The notes beneath the pieces are model-generated. The model saw only the letters and a program-made list of their open reading frames with translations, had not been told where the DNA came from and searched no databases. Below, in pieces: positions 51,062 through 62,760 of a stretch of 64,000 bases of DNA (position 1 is the stretch's first letter; each line of letters begins with the position of its first letter). The DNA lies in NCBI GenBank assembly GCA_964016885.1, contig OZ024742.1:359981436-360045435 (forward strand), given 5' to 3'. This DNA is from Eledone cirrhosa. Its lineage: Eukaryota; Mollusca; Cephalopoda; Octopoda; Eledonidae. The position numbers and the translations under genes were made by a program.

Positions 51062-52143
51062 TGACGGAGAAGAAGAGAGATAGAAAGGCTGAGATGTGAA
51101 GGCAGAGAAGAGAGATAGAAAGTCTGGGATGTGAAGGTGGAGAAGAGAGATTGAAAGGGTGGGATGTGAAGGAGGAGAAGATGGATAAAAAGGATGGGAC
51201 ATGAAGGTGTTGAAGAGAGATAGAAAGGCTGGGATGTGAAGGTGGAGAAGAGAGATAGAAAGGCTGAGATGTGAAGGAGGAGAAGAGAGATAGAAAGGCT
51301 GGGAAGTGAAGGTGGAGAAAAGAGATAGAAAGGCTGGGAAGTGAAGGTGGAGAGGAGAGATAGAAAGGCTGGCATGTGACGGAGCAGAAGAGAGATAGAA
51401 AGGCTGGGATGTGAAGGTGGAGAAGAGTGGTAGAAAGGCTGAGAAGTGAAGTTGGAGAAGAGAGATAGAAAGGCTGAGATGTGAAGGAGGAGAAGAGAGA
51501 TAGAAAGGCTGGGATGTGAAGGTGGAGAAGAGAGATAGAAAGGCTGGGATGTGAAGGTGGAGAAGATGGATAGAAAGGATGGGATGTGAATGTGTTTAAG
51601 AGAGATAGAAAGGCTGGGATGTGAAGGTGGAGAAGAGAGATAGAAAGGCTGGCATGTAAAGGTGGAGAAGAGAGATAGAAATGCTGAGATGTGAAGGGGA
51701 AGGGAGATAGAAGGGCTTGGATGTGAAGGAGGAGAAGAGAGATAGAAAGGCTGGGATGTGAAGGTGGAGAAGAGAGATAGAAAGGCTGCGATTTGAAGGT
51801 GGAGAAGAGAGATAGAAAGGCTGAGATGTGAAGGATGGAAAGAGAGATAGAAAGACTGTGATGTGAAGGTGTAAGAGAGAGATAGAAAGGCTGGGATGTG
51901 AAGGTGGAGAAGATAAATAGAAAGGCTGGGATGTGAAGGTGGAGAAGAGAGATAGAAAGTCTGAGATGTGATGGATGAGAAGAGAGATAGAAAAGCTGGG
52001 ATATAAAGGTGCAGAAGAGAGATGGAAAGGCTGGGATGTGAAGGTCGATGAGAGACATAGAAAGCCTGGAATGTGAAGGTGAAGATGAGAGATAGAAATG
52101 CTGAGATGTGAAGGTGGCGTAGAGTGATAGAAAGGCTGGGATG
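51062..52143 (+). repeat. Block H2, 1,082-bp higher-order repeat copy 2
   Basis: Tandem copy of H1. The order runs on a little beyond the block end (GATTGAAAGG at 52232), so a partial third copy begins in the next segment. From 51871 rightward the sequence also matches 37130 onward at offset 14,741. Confidence 0.86.
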
Positions 52144-55104
52144 TGACGGAGAAGAAGAGAGATAGAAAGGCTGAGATGTGAAGGCAGAGAAGAGAGATAG
52201 AATGTCTGGGATGTGAAGGTGGAGAAGCGAGATTGAAAGGCTGGGATGTGAAGGAGGAGAAGATGGATAGAAAGGATGAGTCATGAAGGTGTTGAAGAGA
52301 GATAGAAAGGCTGGGATGTGAAGGAGGAGAAGAGAGATAGAAAGGCTGGGAAGTGAAGGTGGAGAAGAGAGATAGAAAGGCTGGGAAGTGAAGGTGGAGA
52401 GGAGAGATAGAAAGGCTGGGATGTGACGGAGCAGAAGAGAGATAGAAAGGCTGGGATGTGAAGGTGTAGAAGAGAGATAGAAAGGCTGGGAGGTGAAGGT
52501 GGAGAAGATGGATAGAAAGGATGGGATGTGAATGTGTTGAAGAGAGATAGAAAGGCTGGGATGTGAAGGTGGGGAAGAGAGATAGAAAGGCTGGCATGTG
52601 GAGGTGGAGAAGAGAGATAGAAATGCTGAGATGTGAAGGGGGAGAAGAAAGATAGAATGGATGGGATGTGAAGGAGGGGAAAAGAGATGGAAAGGCTGAG
52701 ATGTGAAGAAGGAGAAGAGAGATAGAAAGGCTGAGATGTGAAGGAGGAGAAGAGAGATGGAAAGGCTGAGATGTGAAGAAAGAGAAGAGAGATAGAAAGG
52801 CTGAGATGTGAAGGAGGAGAAGAGAGATAGAACGGCTGGTATGTGAAGGTGGAGAAGAAAGATAGAAAGGCTGGGATGTGTAGGTGGAGAAGAGAGATAG
52901 AAAGGCTGAGATGTGAAGGAGGAGATGAGAGATAGAAAGGCTGGCATGTCAAGGGGGAGGAGACAGATAGAAAGGCTGAGATGTGAAGGTTGAGGAGAGA
53001 GATAGAAAGGCTGGGATTTGACGACGGGGGAGAAGAGAGATAGAAAGGCTTGGACGTGAAGGTTGAGGAGAGAGATGGAAAGGCTGGGATGTAAAGGAGG
53101 AGAAGAGACATAGAAAGGCTGGGATGTGAAGGTGGAGGAGAGAGATAGAAAGACTGGGATGTGACGGAGGAGAAGATAGATAGAAAGGCTGGGATGTGAA
53201 GGTGGAGAAGAGAGATAGAAAGGCTGGGATGTGAAGGTGGAGAAAAGAGATAGAAAGGCTGGGATGTGAAGGTGGAGATGATGGATAGAAAGGATGGGAT
53301 GTGAAGGTGTTGAAGAGAGATAGAAAGGCTGAGTTGCGAAGGTGGAGAAGTGAGATAGTAAGGCTGGAATGTGAAGGTGGAGAAGAGAGATAGAAAGGCT
53401 GAGATGTGAATGAGGAGGAGATAGATAGAAAGGCTGGCATGTGAAATTGGAGAAGAGAGATAGAAAGTCTGGGATGTGAAGTTGGAGGAGAGAGATAGAA
53501 AGGCTGGGATGTGAAGGAGTAGAAGAGAGATAGAAAGGCTGGGATGTGAAGGTGGAGAAGAGAGATAGAAAGGCTGAGATGTGAACGAGGAGAAAATAGA
53601 TAGAAAGGCTGGCATGTGAAGGTGGAGAAGAGAGATAGAAATGATGAGATGTGAAGGGGAAGCGAGATAGAATGGCTGGGATGTGAAGGAGGAGAAGAGA
53701 GATGGAAAGGCTGGGATGTGAAGGTGGAGGACAGAGATAGAAAGGCTGAGATGTGAAGGTGGAGGAGAGAGATAAAAGGCTGAGATATGAAGGAGGAGAA
53801 GAGATAGAAGGAGAGATAGAAAGGCTGGGATGTGAAGGTGCAGGAGAGATAGAAAGGCTGAGATGTGAAGGTGGAGGAGAGAGATAAAAGGCTGAGATAT
53901 GAAGGAGAAGAGATAGAAGGCTGGGATGTGAAGAAGGAGAAAATAGATAGAAAGTCTGAGATGTGAAGGAGAATAAGATAGATAGAAAGGCTGGGATGTG
54001 AAAGTGGAGAAGAGAGAGAGAAAGGCTGGGATGTGAAGGAGGAAAAAATAGATAGAAAGGCTGGGATGTGAAGAGAGATAGAAAGGCTGGTATATGACGG
54101 AGAAGAGAGATAGAAAGGCTGGGATGTGAAGGTCGAGGAGAGACATAGAAAGGCTGGGATGTGAAGGTGGAGAAGATAGATAGAAAGGCTGGGATGTGAA
54201 GGAAGAGAAGATAGATAGAAAGGCTGGATGGTGAAGGTAGGGAAGAGAGATAGAAATGATGAGATGTGAAGGTGGAGAGGAGAGATAGAAAGGCTGGGAT
54301 GTGAAGGTGGAGAAGAGAGGTAGAAAGGCTGGGATGTGAAGGTGGAGAAGAGAGATAGAAAGGCTGGGATGTGAAGGTGGAGAAGAGCGATAGAAAGGCT
54401 GGGATGTGAAGGTCAAGAAGAGAGATAGAAAGGCTGGGATGTGAAGGTGGAGAAGAGAGATAGATAGGATGGGATGTGAAGGTGGAGAGGAGAGATAGAA
54501 AGGCTGGAATGTGAAGGTGGAGAAGAGAGATTGAAAGGCGGAGATGTGAAGGTGGAGAGGAGAAATAGAAAAGCTGGGATGTGAAGGTGGAGAAGAGAGA
54601 TAGAAAGGCTGGGATGTGAAGGTCGAGGAGAGACATAGAAAGGCTGGAATGTGAAGGTGAAGATGAGAGATAGAAATGCTGGGATGTGAAGGTGGCGTAG
54701 AGAGATAGAAAGGCTGGCATGTGAAGGAGGAGGAGAGAGATAGAAAGGCTGGGATGTGACGGAGGAGAAGAGAGATAGAAAGGCAGGGATGTGAAGGTGG
54801 AGAAGAGATATAGAAATGCTGGGATGTGAAGGTGGAGAAGAGAGATAGAAGGGCTGGGATGTGAATGTGGAGAAGAGAGATAGAAAGGCTGGGATGTGAA
54901 GGTGGAAGAGACAGATATAAAGGCTGGGAAGTGAAGGTGGAGAGGAGAGATAGAAAGGCTGGGATGTGACGGAGCAGAAGAGAGATAGAAAGGCTGGGAT
55001 GTGAAGGTGGAGGAGAGAGATAGAAAGGCTGGGAAGTGAAGGTGGGGAGGAGAGATAGAAAGGCTGGGATGTGAAGGTCGAGGAGAGACATAGAAAGGCT
55101 CGGA
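52144..55104 (+). repeat. Irregular zone with many off-length units
   Basis: The left part, to about 52791, is the right end of the copy of 37130-38050. After that the variant orders are mostly not repeated nearby. Units of unusual length cluster at about 53740-54120: a 34-bp unit with GATAAAAGG near 53773, a longer unit with a doubled AGAGATAGAAGG near 53800, and a 26-bp unit near 54067. Part of this cluster recurs at about 57400-57660. A GGTAGGGAAG unit near 54236 recurs at 55321, exactly 31 units on. Confidence 0.75.
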
Positions 55105-58100
55105 TGTGAAGGTGAAGATGAGAGATAGAAATGCTGGGATGTGAAGGTGGCGTAGAGCGATAGAAAGGCTGGGATGTGACGGAGGAGAAGAGAGATAGAA
55201 AGGCTGGGATGTGAAGGTGGAGGAGAGAGATAGAAAGGCTGGGATGTGAAGGTGGAGAATAGAGATAGAAAGGCGGAGATGTGAAGGAAGAGAAGAGAGA
55301 TAGAAAGGCTGGAATGTGAAGGTAGGGAAGAGAGATAGAAATGCTGAGATGTGAAGGTGGAGAGGAGAGATAGAAAGGCTGGGATGTGAAGGTGGAGAAG
55401 AGAGATAGAAAGGCTGGGATGTGAAGGTGGAGAAGAGAGATAGAAAGGCTGGGATGTGAAGGCGGAGAAGAGCGATAGAAAGGCTAGGATGTGAAGATGG
55501 AGAAGAGAGATAGAAAGGCTGGGATGTGAAGGTGGAGAAGAGAGATAGATAGGCTGGGATGTGAAGGTGGAGAGGAGAGATAGAAAGGCTGGGATGTGAA
55601 GGTCGAGGAGAGACATAGAAAGGCTGGGATGTGAAGGTGAAGATGAGAGATAGAAATGCTGGGATGTGAAGGTGGCGTAGAGCGATAGAAAGGATGGGAT
55701 GTGATGGAGGAGAAGAGAGATAGAAAGGCTGGGATGTGAAGGTGGAGGAGAGAGATAGAAAGGCTGGGATGTGAAGGTGGAGAATAGAGATAGAAAGGCG
55801 GAGATGTGAAGGAAGAGAAGAGAGATAGAAAGGCTGGAATGTGAAGGTGGAGAAGAGCGATAGAAAGGCTGGGATGTGAAGGTGGAGAAGAGAGATAGAA
55901 AGGCTGGGATGTGAAGGTGGAGAAGAGAGATAGATAGGCTGGGATGTGAAGGTGGAGAGGAGAGATAGAAAGGCTGGAATGTGAAGGTGGAGAAGAGAGA
56001 TTGAAAGGCGGAGATGTGAAGGTGGAGAGGAGAGATAGAAAGGCTGGGATGTGAAGGTGGAGAAGAGAGATAGTAAGGCTGGGATGTGAAGGTCGAGGAG
56101 AGACATAGAAAGGCTGGAATGTGAAGGTAAAGATGAGAGATAGAAATGCTGGGATGTGAAGGTGGCGTAGAGAGATAGAAAGGCTGGCATGTGAAGGAGG
56201 GGGAGAGAGATAGAAAGGCTGGGATGTGACGGAGGAGAAGAGAGATAGAAAGGCAGGGATATGAAGGTGGAAGAGAGAGATAGAAAGGCTGGGAGGTGAA
56301 GGTGGAGAAGAGAGATAGAAAGGCTGAGATGTGAAGGAGGAGAAGAGAGATTTAAAGGCTGGGATGTGAAGGTGGAAGAGAGAGATAGAAAAGCTGGGAA
56401 GTGAAGGTGGGGAGGAGAGATAGAAAGGCTGGGATGTGAAGGTCGAGGAGAGACATAGAAAGGCTGGGATGTGAAGGTGAAGATGAGAGATAGAAATGTT
56501 GGGATGTGAATGTGGCGTAGAGCGATAGAAAGGCTGGGATGTGACGGAGGAGAAGAGAGATAGAAAGGCTGGGATGTGAAGGTGGAGGAGAGAGATAGAA
56601 AGGCTGGGATGTGAAGGAGGAGAAAAGAGATAGAAAGGCTGAAATGTGAAGGTGGAGAAGAGAGATAGAAAGGCTGGGATCTGAAGGTGGAGAAGAGAGA
56701 TAGAAAGGCTGGGATGTGAAGGAGGAGAAGCTAGATAGAAAGGGTGGGATGTGAAGGTAGAAAAGAGAGATAGAAAGGCTGGGATGTGACGGAGGAGAAG
56801 ATAGATAGGAAGGCTGGGATGTGAAGGTGGAGTAGGAAGATAGAAAGGCTGAGATGTGAAGGAAGAGAAGAGAGATAGAAAGGCTGAGATATGAAGGAGG
56901 AGAAGAGAGATAGAAAGGCTGGGATGTGAAGGTGGAGGAGAAGATATAAAGGCTGGGATGGGAAGATGGAGAAGATAGATAGAAAGGCTGGGATGTGAAG
57001 ATGGAGAAGAGAGATCGAAATGCTGGGATGTGAAGGTGGAGAATAGAGATAGAAAGGCGGAGATGTGAAGGAAGAGAATAGAGATGGAAAGGCTGGGAAG
57101 TGAAGGTGGGGAGGAGAGATAGAAAGGCTGGGATGTGACGGAGCAGAAGAAAGATAGAAAAGCTGGGATGTGAAGGATGAGAAGATAGATAGAAATTCTG
57201 GGATGTGAAGGTGCAGAAGAAAGATAGAAAGGCTGGGATGTGAAGGAGGAGACGATAGATAGAAAGGCTGAGATGTGAAGGAGGAGAAAAGAGATAGAAA
57301 GGCTGAAATGTGAAGGTGGAGAAGAGAGATAGAAAGGCTGCGATGTGAAGGTGGAGGAGAGAGATAGAAAGGCTGGGATCTGAAGGTGGAGGAGAGATAG
57401 AAAGGCTGAGATATGAAGGTGGAGGAGAGAGATAAAAGGCTGAGATATGAAGGAGGAGAAGAGATAGAAGGCTGGGATGTGAAGGAGGAGAAAATAGATA
57501 GAAAGTCTGAGATGTGAAGGAGGATAAGATAGATAGAAAGGCTGGGATGTGAAAGTGGAGAAGAGAGAGAGAAAGTCTGGGATGTGAAGGAGGAAAAAAT
57601 AGATAGAAAGGCTGGGATGTGAAGGTGGAGAAGAGAGATAGAAAGGCTGGGATATGACGGAGACGAGAGATAGAAAGGCTGGGATGTGAAGGTCGAGGAG
57701 AGACATAGAAAGGCTGGGATGTGAAGGTGGAGAAGATAGATAGAAAGGCTGGGATGTGAAGGTGGAGAAGAGAGATAGAAAGGCTGGGATGTGAAGGTGG
57801 AGAAGAGAGATAGAAAGCCTGGGATGTGAAGGTGGAGAAGAGAGATAGATAGGCTGGGATGTGAAGGTGGAGAGGAGAGATAGAAAGGCTGGAATGTGAA
57901 GGTGCAGAAGAGAGATAGAAAGACTGGGATGTGAAGGTCGAGGAGAGACATAGAGATGCTGGGATGTGAAGGTGGCGTAGAGAGATAGAAAGGCTGGCAT
58001 GTGAAGGAGGAGGAGAGAGATAGAAAGGCTGGGATGTGACGGAGGAGAAGAGAGATAGAAAGGCAGGGATGTGAAGGTGGAGAAGAGATATAGAAATGCT

Positions 58101-59344
58101 GGGATGTGAAGGTGGAGAAGAGAGATAGAAGGGCTGGGATGTGAATGTGGAGAAAAGAGATAGAAAGGCTGGGATGTGAAGGTGGAAGAGAGAGATAGAA
58201 AGGCTGGGAAGTGAAGGTGGAGAGGAGAGAGAGAAACGCTGGGATGTGACGGAGCAGAAGAGAGATAGAAAGGCTGGGATGTGACGGAGCAGAAGAGAGA
58301 TAGAAAGGCTGGGATGTGAAGGTGGAAGAGAGAGATAGAAAGGCTGGGAAGTGAAGGTGGGGAGGAGAGATAGAAAGGCTGGGATGTGAAGGTCGAGGAG
58401 AGACATAGAAAGGCTGGGATGTGAAGGTGGAGGAGAGAGATAGAAAGGCTGGGATGTGAAGGTGGAGAATAGAGATAGAAAGGCGGAGATGTGAAGGAAG
58501 AGAAGAGAGATAGAAAGGCTGAGATATGAAGGAGGAGAAGAGAGATAGAAAGGCTGGGATGTGAAGGAGGAGAAGAGAGATAGATAGGCTGGCATGTGAA
58601 GGGGGAGCAGAGAGGTAGAAAGGCTGGGATGTGAAGGTGGAGGAGAGAGATAGAAATGCTGGGATTTGACGACGGAAGAGAAGAGAGATAGAAAGGCTGG
58701 GATGTGAAGGAGGAGAAGAGAGCTAGAAAGGCTGGGATGTGAAGGTGGAGGAGAGAGGTAGAAAGGCTGGGATGTGAAGGTGGTGAAGAGAGATAGAAAA
58801 GCTGGGATGTGAAGGTGGAAGAGAGAGATAGAAAGGCTGGGAAGTGAAGGTGGAGAGAAGAGATAGAAAGCCTGAGATGTGAAGGTGGAGAAGAGAGAAA
58901 GAAAGGCTGGGATGTGAAGGTGGAGAAGAGAGAAAGAAAGGCTGGGATGTGAAGGTGGAGAAGAGAGATAGAAAGGCTGAGATGTGAAGGAGGAGAAGAG
59001 AGATAGAAAGGCTGGGATGTGAAGGATGAGAAGAGAGATAGAAAGGCAGGGATGTGAAGGTGGAGAAGAGATATAGAAATGCTGGGATGTGAAGGTGGAG
59101 AAGAGAGATAGAAGGGCTGGGATGTGAATGTGGAGAAGAGAGATAGAAAGGCTGGGATGTGAAGGTGGAAGAGACAGATATAAAGGCTGGGAAGTGAAGG
59201 TGGAGAGGAGAGATAGAAAGGCTGGGATGTGACGGAGCAGAAGAGAGATAGAAAGGCTGGGATGTGAAGGTGGAGGAGAGAGATAGAAAGGCTGGGAGGT
59301 GAAGGTGGAGAAGAGAGATAGAAACGCTGAGATGTGAAGGTGGA
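55105..59344 (+). repeat. Block I1, long form
   Basis: Parent order for the last third of the right arm. Its left part recurs at offset 4,193 (GGCTAGGATG at 55482 and 59675), its right part at offset 3,398 (CATAGAGATGCTGG near 57949 and 61347; GACAGATATAAAGG at 59173 and 62571). A segment of roughly 57.0-57.7 kb is missing from the copy. Confidence 0.8.
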
Positions 59345-59974
59345 GAAGAGAGATAGAAAGGCTAGGATGTGAAGATGGAGAAGAGAGATAGAAAGGCTGG
59401 GATGTGAAGGTGGAGAAGAGAGATAGATAGGCTGGGATGTGAAGGTGGAGAGGAGAGATAGAAAGGCTGGGATGTGAAGGTCGAGGAGAGACATAGAAAG
59501 GCTGGGATGTGAAGGTGAAGATGAGAGATAGAAATGCTGGGATGTGAAGGTGGCGTAGAGCGATAGAAAGGATGGGATGTGATGGAGGAGAAGAGAGATA
59601 GAAAGGCTGGGATGTGAAGGTGGAGGAGAGAGATAGAAAGGCTGGGATGTGAAGGTGGAGAAGAGCGATAGAAAGGCTAGGATGTGAAGATGGAGAAGAG
59701 AGATAGAAAGGCTGGGATGTGAAGGTGGAGAAGAGAGATAGATAGGCTGGGATGTGAAGGTGGAGAGGAGAGATAGAAAGGCTGGGATGTGAAGGTCGAG
59801 GAGAGACATAGAAAGGCTGGGATGTGAAGGTGAAGATGAGAGATAGAAATGCTGGGATGTGAAGGTGGCGTAGAGCGATAGAAAGGATGGGATGTGATGG
59901 AGGAGAAGAGAGATAGAAAGGCTGGGATGTGAAGGTGGAGGAGAGAGATAGAAAGGCTGGGATGTGAAGGTGGA
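59345..59974 (+). repeat. Exact nine-unit (315-bp) tandem duplication
   Basis: The stretch from the GGCTAGGATG unit at 59360 recurs from 59675, offset 315 bp, exactly nine units. The GAGACATAG unit (near 59489 and 59804) and the GCGATAGAAAGGATGGG unit (near 59562 and 59877) keep the same spacing. It sits at the I1/I2 junction. Confidence 0.85.
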
Positions 59975-62760
59975 GAATAGAGATAGAAAGGCGGAGATGT
60001 GAAGGAAGAGAAGAGAGATAGAAAGGCTGGAATGTGAAGGTGGAGAAGAGCGATAGAAAGGCTGGGATGTGAAGGTGGAGAAGAGAGATAGAAAGGCTGG
60101 GATGTGAAGGTGGAGAAGAGAGATAGATAGGCTGGGATGTGAAGGTGGAGAGGAAAGATAGAAAGGCTGGAATGTGAAGGTGGAGAAGAGAGATTGAAAG
60201 GCGGAGATGTGAAGGTGGAGAGGAGAGATAGAAAGGCTGGGATGTGAAGGTGGAGAAGAGAGATAGTAAGGCTGGGATGTGAAGGTCGAGGAGAGACATA
60301 GAAAGGCTGGAATGTGAAGGTAAAGATGAGAGATAGAAATGCTGGGATGTGAAGGTGGCGTAGAGAGATAGAAAGGCTGGCATGTGAAGGAGGGGGAGAG
60401 AGATAGAAAGGCTGGGATGTGACGGAGGAGAAGAGAGATAGAAAGGCAGGGATATGAAGGTGGAAGAGAGAGATAGAAAGGCTGGGAGGTGAAGGTGGAG
60501 AAGAGAGATAGAAAGGCTGAGATGTGAAGGAGGAGAAGAGAGATTTAAAGGCTGGGATGTGAAGGTGGAAGAGAGAGATAGAAAAGCTGGGAAGTGAAGG
60601 TGGGGAGGAGAGATAGAAAGGCTGGGATGTGAAGGTCGAGGAGAGACATAGAAAGGCTGGGATGTGAAGATGAAGATGAGAGATAGAAATGTTGGGATGT
60701 GAAGGTGGCGTAGAGCGATAGAAAGGCTGGGATGTGACGGAGGAGAAGAGAGATAGAAAGGCTGGGATGTGAAGGTGGAGGAGAGAGATAGAAAGGCTGG
60801 GATGTGAAGGAGGAGAAAAGAGATAGAAAGGCTGAAATGTGAAGGTGGAGAAGAGAGATAGAAAGGCTGAGATGTGAAGGTGGAGGAGAGAGATAGAAAG
60901 GCTGGGATCTGAAGGTGGAGAAGAGAGATAGAAAGGCTGGGATGTGAAGGAGGAGAAAATAGATAGAAAGGCTGAGATGTGAAGGAGGAGAAGAGAGATA
61001 GAAAGGCTGGGATGTGACGGAGGAGAAGATAGATAGGAAGGCTGGGATGTGAAGGTGGAGTAGGAAGATAGAAAGGCTGAGATGTGAAGGAAGAGAAGAT
61101 AGATAGAAAGGCTGGAATGTGAAGGTAGGGAAGAGAGATAGAAATGCTGAGATGTGAAGGTGGAGAGGAGAGATAGAAAGGCTGGGATGTGAAGGTGGAG
61201 AAGAGAGATAGAAAGGCTGGGATGTGAAGGTGGAGAAGAGAGATAGAAAGCCTGGGATGTGAAGGTGGAGAAGAGAGATAGATAGGCTGGGATGTGAAGG
61301 TGGAGAAGAGAGATAGAAAGGCTGGGATGTGAAGGTCGAGGAGAGACATAGAGATGCTGGGATGTGAAGGTGGCGTAGAGAGATAGAAAGGCTGGCATGT
61401 GAAGGAGGAGGAGAGAGATAGAAAGGCTGGGATGTGACGGAGGAGAAGAGAGATAGAAAGGCAGGGATGTGAAGGTGGAGAAGAGATATAGAAATGCTGG
61501 GATGTGAAGGTGGAGAAGAGAGATAGAAGGGCTGGGATGTGAATGTGGAGAAAAGAGATAGAAAGGCTGGGATGTGAAGGTGGAAGAGAGAGATAGAAAG
61601 GCTGGGAAGTGAAGGTGGAGAGGAGAGAGAGAAAGGCTGGGATGTGACGGAGCAGAAGAGAGATAGAAAGGCTGGGATGTGACGGAGCAGAAGAGAGATA
61701 GAAAGGCTGGGATGTGAAGGTGGAAGAGAGAGATAGAAAGGCTGGGAAGTGAAGGTGGGGAGGAGAGATAGAAAGGCTGGGATGTGAAGGTCGAGGAGAG
61801 ACATAGAAAGGCTGGGATGTGAAGGTGGAGGAGAGAGATAGAAAGGCTGGGATGTGAAGGTGGAGAATAGAGATAGAAAGGCGGAGATGTGAAGGAAGAG
61901 AAGAGAGATAGAAAGGCTGAGATATGAAGGAGGAGAAGAGAGATAGAAAGGCTGGGATGTGAAGGAGGAGAAGAGAGATAGATAGGCTGGCATGTGAAGG
62001 GGGAGCAGAGAGGTAGAAAGGCTGGGATGTGAAGGTGGAGGAGAGAGATAGAAATGCTTGGATTTGACGACGGAAGAGAAGAGAGATAGAAAGGCTGGGA
62101 TGTGAAGGAGGAGAAGAGAGCTAGAAAGGCTGGGATGTGAAGGTGGAGGAGAGAGGTAGAAAGGCTGGGATGTGAAGGTGGTGAAGAGAGATAGAAAAGC
62201 TGGGATGTGAAGGTGGAAGAGAGAGATAGAAAGGCTGGGAAGTGAAGGTGGAGAGAAGAGATAGAAAGCCTGAGATGTGAAGGTGGAGAAGAGAGAAAGA
62301 AAGGCTGGGATGTGAAGGTGGAGAAGAGAGAAAGAAAGGCTGGGATGTGAAGGTGGAGAAGAGAGATAGAAAGGCTGAGATGTGAAGGAGGAGAAGAGAG
62401 ATAGAAAGGCTGGGATGTGAAGGATGAGAAGAGAGATAGAAAGGCAGGGATGTGAAGGTGGAGAAGAGATATAGAAATGCTGGGATGTGAAGGTGGAGAA
62501 GAGAGATAGAAGGGCTGGGATGTGAATGTGGAGAAGAGAGATAGAAAGGCTGGGATGTGAAGGTGGAAGAGACAGATATAAAGGCTGGGAAGTGAAGGTG
62601 GAGAGGAGAGATAGAAAGGCTGGGATGTGACGGAGCAGAAGAGAGATAGAAAGGCTGGGATGTGAAGGTGGAGGAGAGAGATAGAAAGGCTGGGAGGTGA
62701 AGGTGGAGAAGAGAGATAGAAAGGCTGAGATGTGAAGGTGGAGAAGAGAGATAGAAAGGC
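59660..62760 (+). repeat. Block I2, I copy with an internal deletion of about 0.8 kb
   Basis: From 59675 to about 61060 it follows I1 at offset 4,193 (4,228 near the end, one unit more). From about 61110 to 62760 it follows I1 at offset 3,398-3,433. The drop of about 795 bp marks an internal deletion around 61.1 kb. Confidence 0.8.

Noticed and set aside
53000..53040. ACGACGGGGG insertion near 53020 as the edge of an inserted element
   Set aside because: It is a small insertion in a unit, echoed in altered form at about 58668 and 62066, with normal repeat on both sides and no terminal repeats.
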